The position numbers and the translations under genes were made by a program. From Hymenobacter yonginensis (GTDB lineage: Bacteria > Bacteroidota > Bacteroidia > Cytophagales > Hymenobacteraceae), in NCBI RefSeq assembly GCF_027625995.1, contig NZ_CP115396.1, forward strand, positions 682,001-746,000: a stretch of 64,000 nt of DNA, in the 5' to 3' direction. Under the pieces are notes generated by a model. The model did not search any database. It had not been told where the DNA came from and saw only the letters and a list, made by a program, of their open reading frames with translations. Shown piece by piece: positions 9,167 through 17,464 of this stretch. Numbering within the stretch: the stretch's first letter is position 1; every line of letters starts with the position of its first letter.

Positions 9167-10383
9167 CTGGCGCTAACGGCCACCAGATTCAGCAGTTTCT
9201 GGGCCAGCAGCCGCGGAGCATCTGTCGGCACGGTGGCCCGGGCCTGCCGGGCAGCCTCGGCCCCGAGACGCGGCCAAGCTGCCTGAGCTGCCCAGGCCCG
9301 CTCCAGGGCTTCATCGAGGGCCGACACGGTAGCGGCGGCGGCCAGAAACCCGGTTACTTCGTCGGTCAGCAGCTCGGCGATGCCGCCGGCATCGGCCGCA
9401 ATAGTGGGCCGCCCCGACAGCATGGCCTCGACCAAAGCCAGGGGCAGGCCCTCGTGGCGTGAGGGCAATATCAGCGCGTGGTGGCTGCGCCAGATGCCCG
9501 CCACGTCGGAGGTATGGCCGCCGAAGCTCACCTTATCCTGCAAGCCCAGAAAGGCAATCATCTCCTGAATAGCGGCCTCATCCGGGCCATCTCCATACAG
9601 GGTAACGTGCACGGCCCGTTGCCGCCACTTCGGCTGCGCCAGGACCTGCAAAAGCAGGTCCTGGCCTTTGTCGGGCACGTGCAGGCGGGCCACGCACGCC
9701 AGCTGCACCACCTCGGCAGCAGTAGGAGGGGGCCACGCCAGTTCTCCCGCGAAGGGTACGTTGTAGGGGTTCCAGACCACCTCCGCCTCCGGCAGCCGCA
9801 TACCCAGCTGCAGCTCCGTCAGCTCCAGGTTGTGGCGCGACACGAAGTAGCACCGCTGGGCCAGCCGGTAAATTTCCTGCACCAAGCCCCGCTCCAGGTC
9901 GGGGGGCAGAAAAAAGTCAATGGCTTTCTGCGACAACAGCACGTAGGGCAGGCCCATGCTGCGGCACACGTCGGCCAGCACAAACCCGTCGTAGTTGGAG
10001 CCCTGCGAAATAACGGTGAGCTGGGGCTCCAGGGCGCGCAGGCCCCGCTTGAGCAGCTGCTGGCTGATTTTGCGCCAGGTATACTGTCGGCGGTAGGGCA
10101 GCAGCCGGTTGGTAATGCGCTTGCGTAGCGTCACGGCCGGGGTAAGGTCGGTAATGGGGCAGCCGGCCGCGCGCAGGGCTACCAGGCGAGGGTGGTTGGC
10201 ATTCACATTGGTTTTGAAGGCCCGCACCGTGTGCCCTGCCTGGGCCAGCAGCAGCGCCGTGCCGGACCACAGTTCTTCACTGCCTCCCCATTCGCCGGAG
10301 CAGGAACTGACAAACGCAATACGGAGGGACGAAGCAGCAACGGTGGCTGTGACGACGGAATGGGTCACGAAATGGGTAGGCAC
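9163..10383 (-). CDS. Glycosyltransferase family 4-like (GT-B fold)
   Basis: Likely cytoplasmic or membrane-associated glycosyltransferase. The N-terminal Rossmann segment starts LRIAFVSSCSGEWGGSE, typical of GT4 donors/acceptors, and the C-terminal half has the GT-B nucleotide-sugar site: ARLHVPDKGQDLLL, LPSRHEGLPLALVEAM and the E-x7-E-type segment PSRHEGLPLALVE. No ATG precedes the domain; GTG at 10383 is chosen, with TTG at 10434 possible. It converges on the UbiA-like gene with a 4-bp overlap. Substrate cannot be deduced. Confidence 0.82.
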   Translation of the reverse strand: MPTHFVTHSVVTATVAASSLRIAFVSSCSGEWGGSEELWSGTALLLAQAGHTVRAFKTNVNANHPRLVALRAAGCPITDLTPAVTLRKRITNRLLPYRRQYTWRKISQQLLKRGLRALEPQLTVISQGSNYDGFVLADVCRSMGLPYVLLSQKAIDFFLPPDLERGLVQEIYRLAQRCYFVSRHNLELTELQLGMRLPEAEVVWNPYNVPFAGELAWPPPTAAEVVQLACVARLHVPDKGQDLLLQVLAQPKWRQRAVHVTLYGDGPDEAAIQEMIAFLGLQDKVSFGGHTSDVAGIWRSHHALILPSRHEGLPLALVEAMLSGRPTIAADAGGIAELLTDEVTGFLAAAATVSALDEALERAWAAQAAWPRLGAEAARQARATVPTDAPRLLAQKLLNLVAVSAS

Positions 10384-10918
10384 ACGGATGTAAACAAGAA
10401 AGCAGGATAACAGACTAGCTCCTCCTGCCGCCAAAAAGCAAAAATCAAGAGGCTATATCCTTCAAATATACGGCTACCCAACGGAAGCGGGAAATGGTTT
10501 ATGCTGTTTCAGCCCGCTACTGCGTTTGGTGGCCGTTACGCACCCTGTAAGAGTGTATACTAACCCATCAGTGGTAGTACTGATGGTTTGTAGCAGCCAG
10601 TTCAGCAATAATACCCCCTGCACCTCGCCCGAAAGCTGCCTTCTTCACAGGTTCATTTTTGCTCGTACGACGACTGCCTAGCAGTGACCTCACGCATTCA
10701 TTGCACAAGCCAGAGGCGCTAGAGCAGCTGGATATGCTGTAAGTAAGGGTAGTCATCATCTGAGCGACAACAGTACTCCGCTCGAGAAGGCCCATAAGTT
10801 GCTGGGCAACCTCGGTCCGACCATGATGGCACTGCTGCACTGCCCGCACATCTCGTCACGGTGGTAAACAAAGGTGAGGTGGTCTAGGCTGTGTCTGAAA
10901 ATGGGTGTTCCGTATCTT
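10384..10918. other. Gene-free stretch between glycosyltransferase and IS element
   Basis: About 535 bp with no coding region I can support. A hairpin with stem CCATCAGT / ACTGATGG lies at 10565-10586. A 93-codon frame on the minus strand (10568-10849) has no recognisable features and is probably chance or a gene remnant. This segment is the left boundary of the accessory island. Confidence 0.4.
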
Positions 10919-10919
10919 A

Positions 10920-11743
10920 GAAGCTGTTTAAGTTAGCTTGGTGAGTCGTCGGATGTTGGCTAGGTATAGCCAAGCGTTGGCGTGCTGGGTTTTTCGTTCG
11001 TAGTCTTTGGCCAAACGGCGGTTGGTACCGGCCCAAGCAATGCTGCGTTCCACGACCCAGCGCTTGGCGTGGATAAAAAAGCGGCCTTTATCGGCCACTA
11101 CGCCCATCGGCACCTGTGCCTGCAGGCCTCGGCCCGCCAAGTGCTGGCGGAAGCGGCGGCCAAAGCCGCCGTCCACGAACACGGTCTGCAGCCGGTCAAG
11201 CAACTCGCTGCCCAGCGCCAGTGCGTCCCAGAGGCGGGCGGCGCTGGCTCCATCGTGGCAGTGGGCCGCCATGACGCAGCAAGTAAGCAGGTTGCCCAGC
11301 GTGTCGACCAGAAAGAAGCGCTTGCGGCCCTTGATGCGTTTGCCCGCGTCGTAGCCCACTTGGCAGGTGCTGGTGGCCGTGTTCTTCACGCTTTGACTGT
11401 CGAGGATGGCCGCCCTGGGCTGGGCATTTTTTTTACCCGCTCGCGGGCTTCCAGCGTCAAACAACCACTCACTCGCTGCCAAGTGCCATCGGCAGTCCAC
11501 TTACTGAAATAATAGTACACCGTAGGCCAGGGAGGGAAGTCTGCCGGCACGTCGCGCCACACACAACCGTTTTTGAGCACGTAGAAGATGCCATCTACCA
11601 CCGCACGCAGCGGCCACTTACTCGTGCGCTGCACCACGGATAAGGGCGCTAGCTTCGTCCACTGACGCTCCGTCAAGTCTGAACTATACCGCTTCTGCTG
11701 CATCCAGCAAAGCTAATCCCGGCTGATTAACTTAAACAGCTTC
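10920..11743 (-). mobile_element. IS5-family insertion sequence
   Basis: An approximately 824-bp element bounded by 16-bp terminal inverted repeats: GAAGCTGTTTAAGTTA at 10920-10935 and its complement at 11728-11743. It encodes one transposase in two overlapping frames. The flanking trinucleotides are TTA on the left and TGA on the right. IS1031-group members usually duplicate a TNA target, so the mismatch suggests rearrangement after insertion or a decayed duplication. The element abuts a phage tail gene that is already open at its first base, so it marks a deletion endpoint. Confidence 0.9.
10928..11703 (-). CDS. IS5-family transposase, two frames joined by -1 frameshift
   Basis: DDE transposase catalysing cut-and-paste of the element. 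The first frame (11703-11386) has the IS5-type N-terminus LTERQWTKLAPL and FYVLKNGCVWRDVP. The second (11500-10928) carries the DDE residues in LDSQSVKN, VFVDGGF and ERSIAWAGTNRRL. The frames overlap and are offset by -1. At 11427-11434 the coding strand has a run of eight A, so the first frame reads GTA AAA AAA ATG and slipping back one base gives AAA AAA AAT, entering the second frame just before LDSQ. This fits programmed frameshifting rather than inactivation. Confidence 0.88.
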
Positions 11744-11744
11744 T

Positions 11745-12879
11745 GAGGCAGGCTTCGAGCGGAGCGGCATTACCATCTTCAACCAAGCTGGCAAGATGCG
11801 CGACCTCACGGCCATCGTGGCTGATCTGAGCACCAAAACGGCGGGTATGAATGACAAGCAGCGCCAGGCATTCCTGTCCGGGTTGGGGCTGGATGCGCAG
11901 GCCGCCGCCTTTTCGGTGCTGGCGCAGAACAGTGGCCAGCTCAACGAGTTCACGAAGGCCACTACCAACAGCACGGGCGAGATGGATCAGGCGTTGAAGA
12001 ACAGCGCCAACATGTCGGATCGTATTGCGGGCTTCATGAACAGGATGAAGGCCGTCATGCTCAGCCTGGGTTACCGGCTGCTGCCTTACGTCAACTATGG
12101 GCTGGATGTACTGGATGCCGGCTTTACGTGGGTAGGCGAGAACCTGAACGGCATCAAGGCTATTGCGGAGGGCTTGGGCGCAGGCATTGCCGTGATACTG
12201 GCCAGCATGGCTGCTCAGGTTATCTGGACTGGCGTGGGTCGCTAGCATGGTGGCCAGCGTGGGCGCCACTTTCCTACTGGAATATGCCCTGCTAGCCATC
12301 CGCACTGCCATTTTCAACATTCCCATAGTGGGCTGGATTGCCGCGGCTATTGCCGGCTTTGTGGCGCTGTATCAAAGCTCCTCGACTTTCCGGGCTGTGC
12401 TGGCGGGTATTGGTAGCGTGCTGCTTTCCCTCTGGGACTCTATCAAGCTGTTGGGGCTGGCCATAGCCAACATCTTCAACCCGGCAGCCTTCGCGGCCAA
12501 CATGGCCCGGTTCGTTGTGGCAGTTCGCAACCTCGACATCAAAGGCAGCTTTAACAAGGGCTACGACGATTCGATGGCCGCCAGTAAGGCAGCGGAGGCG
12601 ACTGGTGGCCCGAAGAAGTCGGTGCTGTCGCCATTCAACGCGCCGCCACCGGCGCCCGGTGGTGGTGGCTCTGGCGGTGGCAAGCTGAAGGGCGGGCTGA
12701 AGGCCGTGACGGACGGCGGCCGTCAGGTGCGCAATGTGATGGTAACCATCAACGGCGGCCTGGTGAAGGATGTGAAAATCATTACGAGCACCAACCAGGC
12801 CAGCAAAGCTGAGCTGGAAGACTTCATTAAGGAAACTCTCATCCGGGCCGTGAGTGGCGCGGAGCAAGCCCTACAGTAA
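11745..12879 (+). pseudogene. Phage tail tape-measure protein, truncated and frameshifted
   Basis: Remnant of a tail length-determining protein. The reading frame is open from the IS boundary at 11745, so the 5' part is missing. The first segment (to 12245) reads GITIFNQAGKMRDLTAIVAD, a TP901-type tape-measure signature. A frame change near 12236-12246 moves the sequence to a second frame (12247-12879) with hydrophobic helices (NIPIVGWIAAAIAGFVALYQ) and a glycine-rich linker. The end overlaps the next gene by one base (TAATG). Original length is unknown. Confidence 0.8.
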
Positions 12880-13499
12880 TGGCCGAACGCAATCCTCTCG
12901 ACTTATACCGCAAGCATTTTGGCTTTGTGGGCCTGCCATGTCCTGGCACTCGGGCAGAGCAGGCGCGGGTGGATATTCTCCGGTCGGCGGATATCCAGAA
13001 GCGCGACGCAGCTACTATTGCCCGGCAGAGCGCCGCCCCGGCTCACTACCTGGGCACGCCCATTTTCATGCCTGTGACGCTGGACGGGTTCACGCTGCCG
13101 TTTGAGCCGCTGGTGGAAATCAGCGTGAGCAAGAGCATCGTGCGGACGCCACTGGCCGGCTACGACGGCACCGTGAAGGAGAACATGGGCCTGGACGATT
13201 ACGCCATTGCCATCCGGGGCGTGGTGCTGAATGAAGACAGCGACGATTACCCGGAGACGCAGGTGCTCCAGCTGCGCAACCTGTTCAAGAAAAAGCAAAG
13301 CCTGGACATCGTGTGCCCGCTGTTGGGCCTGTTCAACATCACCCGGATTGCGCTGGAAAACCTGCGTTTGCCAGCGGAGGAAGGCGTTTTGCACTACCAG
13401 CCTTACAAGTTTACCGGCTACAGCGACTTCGATGCGGAGCTACTGTTGCGGGATGATCTGGAAAAACTACTCCCTACCAATGTACTCGTTCAACGCTAG
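12879..13499 (+). CDS. Phage structural protein, DUF6046-like
   Basis: A 206-residue protein following the tape-measure gene with a TAATG overlap. The central region (KSIVRTPLAGYDGTVKENMG, then DDYAIAIRGVVLNEDSDDYP) is of a type seen in Bacteroidota phage tail modules, which I recall as DUF6046. It is the only apparently intact gene in this tail remnant. A baseplate or tail-sheath neighbour role is likely from position, not from a known activity. Intactness may be recent chance, because both neighbours are broken. Confidence 0.6.
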   Translation: MAERNPLDLYRKHFGFVGLPCPGTRAEQARVDILRSADIQKRDAATIARQSAAPAHYLGTPIFMPVTLDGFTLPFEPLVEISVSKSIVRTPLAGYDGTVKENMGLDDYAIAIRGVVLNEDSDDYPETQVLQLRNLFKKKQSLDIVCPLLGLFNITRIALENLRLPAEEGVLHYQPYKFTGYSDFDAELLLRDDLEKLLPTNVLVQR

Positions 13500-14389
13500 A
13501 GTCACCATCGGCCAGTTCGATGCCAGCCTGGCGCTGTCGGAGTTCGAGGCCACCAGCTCGTGGAAGAGCATCGGCGACAGCGCCACGCTGAAGCTGGGCG
13601 GTCTGCGCACGCGCCTGGAGAAGTAGATCACAACCGGTATGCGGGTGAAAGTGGAAATGGGCTGCGACGGCCAGTATTTCCCGGAGTTTGAGGGCTACGT
13701 CGCGGAAGTGATGCCCAACGTGCCCTTCAGCCTGCGTCTGGAGGATGCCGCCTACCAGCTGAAGCATGAAACCGTGAATAAGGCCTGGAAGAGCATCAGC
13801 CTGAAGGAAGTGCTGCGCTACCTCTACGACGGCCCCGTGAGCCTGAGCGTGCCCGACGTGACGCTGGCGCCGTTCCGGCTGGACCGCGTGAGCAAGTACA
13901 AGGCGCTGGAAAAGCTGAAGGAGGAGTTTGGCCTGACTATCTATTTCCGGGGTGCCACGCTGTTTGCGGGCCTGGCCTATACTGATAAGCAGGCAAAGGA
14001 CGTGGTGCTCTACCGCCTCACGGGCGACGCGGCCCGCCAGTTGCCGCCCAACGTGGTGGAAGCCGACCTGACCTATAAGCGCCGCGATGGGGGTGCGTGC
14101 CATCAGTATCCTGCGCAGCAACACACGTCTGGAGGCCAAAGTAGGCGATGAAGACGGCGACCAGACCACGATGCACTTCTACAACGTGACTTCGGAAGCA
14201 GCGCTGAAGAAGATGGCTACCGAAAAGCTGGGCCTGATGAAGTTCGAGGGCTACCGTGGCAGCCTTACCACGTTCGGGCTGCCGCGAGTAGAGCATGGCA
14301 TGGCATGGCATGGCATGGCTGCGCAGCTGCGTGATCCGCTTTACCCGGATCCGGGGTACTCGCAGCTACTTTCGGAAAGCTCCTAACTT
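13480..14389 (+). pseudogene. Phage tail-associated protein gene with at least three lesions
   Basis: The original frame starts ATG at 13480 (MYSFNARVTIGQFDASLAL), overlapping the end of the previous gene. It is stopped in frame by TAG at 13624, continues in the same frame from 13639 (MRVKVEMGCDGQYFPEFEGY), then shifts frame in a G run near 14085 into IRSNTRLEAKVGDEDGDQ-like sequence. A five-copy CATGG tandem at 14294-14318 shifts it again. The intact product may resemble gpD/late-control or baseplate hub proteins of Bacteroidota phages. Nothing functional is expected. Confidence 0.7.
14294..14318. repeat. CATGG x5 short tandem repeat
   Basis: Five exact copies of CATGG in the 3' part of a decayed phage tail gene. 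Because the unit is five bases, copy changes alter the frame. It probably arose by slippage in an unselected sequence; phase variation is not supported because the gene also has an upstream stop and frameshift. Confidence 0.95.
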
Positions 14390-14457
14390 CTTGATTTACT
14401 ATCCATTAACTCCGCGTTTCAGAGTAGGTAGTAACGTCTTGGTGACAGCACTAAGTT

Positions 14458-15285
14458 TTACTCGTTTTCGCCCATCAGTTTCACGTCGTAGCGGGCCGCC
14501 ACGTCCAGCTGCAGGTTGCGCAGCTGCTGCGAGTCCTGGGCCAGCATTTCCATCAGCACCAGCATCCGGTCGTACGCCTCGTCCCGGTTGGCCGGGATGC
14601 TGCGCGTGAGCAGCGCCTGCACGTGCCAGATTTCCCGCACATCCTTCTGCGGCAGCACAAACGGGTCGTAGTAGCGGTTATCCGAGAGCAGTTCCAGCGG
14701 CTCGTTTTTCTTCACCGGCCCGCGCAACCGCTTCACCGTCACCAGCTCGTCGGTAATCACCACGTACACGTGCTTGGGCTGAATCAAATCCAGCCGCTCC
14801 GTAATAGTGGCAATAACCAGGTCGCCCTGGTTGATGATCGGCTGCATGCTGTCCCCGGCCACCTCGAAGGCCCGCACCGTGCGGCCCTTGTAGCCTGGCA
14901 CGCTGATGGTATCCAGCGGTGCGGAGGCTTCCTGGCCCTGGGCCCGCGCCAGCATATAGCCGCCCTGCGCCTTGATGCCCCACACGCTGATAAGCTCCTC
15001 GCCGCTGGCGTCCACGGCCACGGCGTAGGGGATGCCCGGATAAGCTGCCGCCGGCGCTGCCGGCTCGTCCCGTACCATCGGCCCGTCCCCGCGCATCAGC
15101 CACTCGGCGCTCAGCTCCGGAAACTGGTTGAGGATGTCCATTAAAGTTTCGTAGCCGGGCTTCGACTTATTCTGGACTAGTTTGTACAACTTTTGGGGAC
15201 CCTCGTAGCCCAGTTTCGCCGCCAGACTATAGGCGGAAAGGCTATAATGCTGCAAAATAGCGCTGATACGGTCCCCGACTTGCAT
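14458..15285 (-). CDS. CI/LexA-like phage repressor with S24 peptidase domain
   Basis: Transcriptional repressor with an N-terminal helix-turn-helix domain (RISAILQHYSLSAYSLAAKL, residues about 5-60) and a C-terminal S24 autocleavage domain. The catalytic serine lies in VAGDSMQP and the lysine in VTVKRL, as in CI and LexA. Cleavage would normally be triggered by RecA filaments after DNA damage. Start ATG at 15285 (MQVGDR) gives 275 residues and is preferred over 15339. It is divergent from a small early gene, the usual lysogeny-switch arrangement. It remains intact although much of the prophage is lost. Confidence 0.88.
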   Translation of the reverse strand: MQVGDRISAILQHYSLSAYSLAAKLGYEGPQKLYKLVQNKSKPGYETLMDILNQFPELSAEWLMRGDGPMVRDEPAAPAAAYPGIPYAVAVDASGEELISVWGIKAQGGYMLARAQGQEASAPLDTISVPGYKGRTVRAFEVAGDSMQPIINQGDLVIATITERLDLIQPKHVYVVITDELVTVKRLRGPVKKNEPLELLSDNRYYDPFVLPQKDVREIWHVQALLTRSIPANRDEAYDRMLVLMEMLAQDSQQLRNLQLDVAARYDVKLMGENE

Positions 15286-15301
15286 TTCTTGTGCCACTAT
15301 T

Positions 15302-15394
15302 TTTGCTGTTTTGGTGTAGACTTTTGTTGTGTAAATCAAGTTTGTTCGCCAGGTTTGTACGACTAAGGTCTAAACAAAGATACAAAACAGCAAA
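15302..15394. promoter_or_regulatory. Putative lysogeny-switch operator region
   Basis: Between the repressor and the divergent small gene, TTTGCTGTTTTG (15302-15313) is repeated as an exact inverse, CAAAACAGCAAA, at 15383-15394. A minus-strand TATCTTTG (15382-15375) matches the Bacteroidota -7 box TAnnTTTG and could drive the repressor. Several GTTTGT repeats lie between. The arrangement fits autoregulation by the repressor. Confidence 0.5.
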
Positions 15395-15407
15395 CAAAAT
15401 AGAATAA

Positions 15408-15641
15408 TTGGCAAAGAAGATTTCGGAGCTGCGGGCCACCTTGCCCAAGCGCAACGACTACGCCCGCCGCACGGTCGAGTATCTGGCCGCCCGGGGGCAG
15501 GAGTTTTCCAAGCAGCAGGTCTACAACGTGCTCAGCGGCCGCTACCACAACGCCGACGTGGCCTTTATCTGCGTGGTGGAAGAGGAGCGCAAGCGCATTG
15601 CCGACCTGGAGAAGCGCGTCACCAAAGTCACCGCCGCCTAG
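15408..15641 (+). CDS. Small divergent phage early protein, unknown
   Basis: A 77-residue basic protein starting at TTG 15408 (MAKKISELRATLPKRN), divergent from the repressor. It may be a Cro-like or antirepressor-type DNA-binding protein from position: residues 20-50 could form a helix-turn-helix (VEYLAARGQEFSKQQVYNVL) and the C-terminus is a charged helix. No family is recognised. It is followed after 2 bp by another small HTH gene, suggesting one transcript. Confidence 0.6.
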   Translation: MAKKISELRATLPKRNDYARRTVEYLAARGQEFSKQQVYNVLSGRYHNADVAFICVVEEERKRIADLEKRVTKVTAA

Positions 15642-15643
15642 CC

Positions 15644-15961
15644 ATGCAGCACGCCATCCTGGTTTCCGAACAAGAGTGGCAGCAGCTGCTCTCCGACGTG
15701 CAGGCTCTGAAAGCTGCCACCCCCGCGCCACCCCCGCCCGCGCCCGACCGCATCCTCACGGTCCGGGAAGCCGCCGCCTTCCTGCGCCTCACCCCCGAAG
15801 GCCTGCGCAAAGCCCGCCGCAAGGGCCGCGTGCAGGGCGTGCGCATCAACGAGAAGTTCTGGTGCTTCTGCCTCTCCGAGCTCGTGCGCTACCTGCGCCG
15901 CTACCACCGCCTGCCCCTGGAAGGGGAGGAGGCAGCGGCGCTGCTGATCCCAGCTGCCTAA
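15644..15961 (+). CDS. Helix-turn-helix (MerR/excisionase-like) protein
   Basis: A 105-residue protein with a proline-rich linker (TPAPPPPAPDR) followed by an HTH_17/excisionase-type domain LTVREAAAFLRLTPEGLRKA and a short wing. Such proteins are common as Xis or early regulators in mobile elements. It lies 2 bp after the previous small gene. Role in excision or early gene control is inferred. Confidence 0.65.
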   Translation: MQHAILVSEQEWQQLLSDVQALKAATPAPPPPAPDRILTVREAAAFLRLTPEGLRKARRKGRVQGVRINEKFWCFCLSELVRYLRRYHRLPLEGEEAAALLIPAA

Positions 15962-16038
15962 TCGTCTTCATCGTCTACCCGCGCCGGCGCTTATCGGCCA
16001 CTGCGGGCTGCTGCTACCCGATGCCAATCTATTCTGCT

Positions 16039-16578
16039 ATGTCCCAGCTACTGCCAGTTGTCGGCCCCGACAACCCCGCGCTTCAGTCCCTTATCACCGT
16101 GCAGAAGGCCAAAATCAAGGAAGGCCAGCTTACCTGCGAGTTTACCGAGCAGCGCACCGCCGACGCGCCACCCCGTGCCTTCGCCCTGACTTGCCACGAG
16201 CCCGTCCACCCTGACCTGCTGCACTGCCTCACTCGCCTGGTGCCCCACCTCTGCCTGCTCACCGAGCAGCTGCTGGAAACGCCTGATTTCTGGCCCGACG
16301 AGGCCGAGGAGCTGCCCGCGCTGTTTCGTCTCTTCACCGTCACGGGCTTCTCGCTCAGTAAGGCCGGCGCCGGCATCACCCTCATCGGCCGCCGCGAGCT
16401 GGCCGGCGGCAAAGTGCTCAACCTCACCAGCCCCCACGTGGCCTTCGACGACGAAACCCCCGGCGCCTATTCCTACGCCGGCCTGCTCGAAACCGCCGCG
16501 CATCAAACCATAGTCGAAGTCGAAGCTGCCCTGCGCGGCAAGTGCGCCCCCGACCGCCAGCTGCTTCTAAGCTTTTAG
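16039..16578 (+). CDS. Phage-associated hypothetical protein
   Basis: A 179-residue protein with no recognised domain. ATG at 16039 (MSQLLPVVGPDNP) is chosen; ATG at 16021 in the same frame adds six residues. It is acidic in the middle (FWPDEAEELPALFRLF) and has an alternating beta-like character. It lies between an excisionase-like gene and a replication-protein fusion, so an early phage function such as single-strand annealing or nuclease support is possible but not shown. Confidence 0.55.
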   Translation: MSQLLPVVGPDNPALQSLITVQKAKIKEGQLTCEFTEQRTADAPPRAFALTCHEPVHPDLLHCLTRLVPHLCLLTEQLLETPDFWPDEAEELPALFRLFTVTGFSLSKAGAGITLIGRRELAGGKVLNLTSPHVAFDDETPGAYSYAGLLETAAHQTIVEVEAALRGKCAPDRQLLLSF

Positions 16579-16642
16579 CTGATAGCTCCTGGTTTTTGAA
16601 CGACGCTAACGGCTAACAGCCAATAGCTAACAGCTCACCTCG

Positions 16643-17290
16643 ATGAAACTTCCAGCTATCCAATTTTACCCCGGCGACTGGCACAAAGACCAGGGCGTAC
16701 AGGCCCTGGACCTCGCGCAGCGTGGGGCTTGGTTCAAGCTGCTGCTGATGATGCACGACTCGGACGAGCGCGGCGTCCATTGGGCCGACTTGGAGATGCT
16801 GGCCTGCCAAGTGCGCCGCCAGCGCTACTGTCGCGACCTGCTCTACCGCGGCACGCCCGAGCTGACCCACACCGCCGTGCACATCGAAACCGGCATTGCG
16901 GTAAAGGTGCGCCCCGACCTGCTCGTGCGCAGCCGCGCCGGCCGCCGCCTCACCCTCATAGACTTCAAAACCACCAGCTGCCCCGACCGAGCCCGGTTCC
17001 TAGCCACCATCGAGCAGTACGACTACGACCGCCAGGCCGCCTTCTACTGCGACGTCCTTCAGGCCGACCGCTTCCTCATCATCGGGGTGCAGAAAAAGGC
17101 CCCCCACGAGCTTTGGGTGGTGGAGGTAAGCGCCGATGCCGCCCTCATGGAGCAGGGCCGCAAAAAGTATCAGCGCCTGCTGCGGGCCTATGCTCAACAA
17201 GATCAAGGCTTAGCGGTAAAATCGCCAACACCGGTTGCCACACCTGCTCGTCTTGTTCCTGTTACTACGATGCTTGCTTACAGTCCATGA
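16643..17290 (+). CDS. Chimeric phage protein: replication-type N-terminus joined to PD-(D/E)XK nuclease C-terminus
   Basis: The first 50 or so residues (AIQFYPGDWHKDQGVQALDL, then RGAWFKLLLMMHDSDERG) resemble the start of DUF1376-like phage replication proteins. From about residue 75 the sequence (TGIAVKVRPDLLV, LTLIDFKTT, YDRQAAFYCDVL) is the core of a RecB/YqaJ-like exonuclease: Asp in RPDLL, then D-x-K in IDFKTT. The nuclease lacks its normal N-terminus and the replication protein its C-terminus, so an in-frame deletion probably fused two genes. The product is 215 residues. Whether it is active is unknown. Confidence 0.6.
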   Translation: MKLPAIQFYPGDWHKDQGVQALDLAQRGAWFKLLLMMHDSDERGVHWADLEMLACQVRRQRYCRDLLYRGTPELTHTAVHIETGIAVKVRPDLLVRSRAGRRLTLIDFKTTSCPDRARFLATIEQYDYDRQAAFYCDVLQADRFLIIGVQKKAPHELWVVEVSADAALMEQGRKKYQRLLRAYAQQDQGLAVKSPTPVATPARLVPVTTMLAYSP

Positions 17291-17464
17291 TTACCTTGCA
17301 TCTGGCTGTAGTAGTTAGTATTGCTAGTGACAACCGTGTGCTTGTATCAGCAACTCATTCTGCTCAGTTGCTTGATATGTATTGGTCCTGATTGGTAGCA
17401 CTAGTTGTGATTCACTTATTTTGCTCAATCTGTATACTACCGTTTTATTGCTTCTCGCTGTACT

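Noticed and set aside
10568-10849. 93-codon open frame on the minus strand left of the IS element
   Set aside because: No recognisable domain, poor start context and adjacent to a rearrangement; could be chance or remnant.
13639-14151. 170-codon frame as an independent gene
   Set aside because: It is in frame with the interrupted gene starting at 13480; the intervening TAG makes it a fragment.
14294-14318. CATGG repeat as a phase-variation switch
   Set aside because: The gene is already interrupted by an upstream stop and frameshift.
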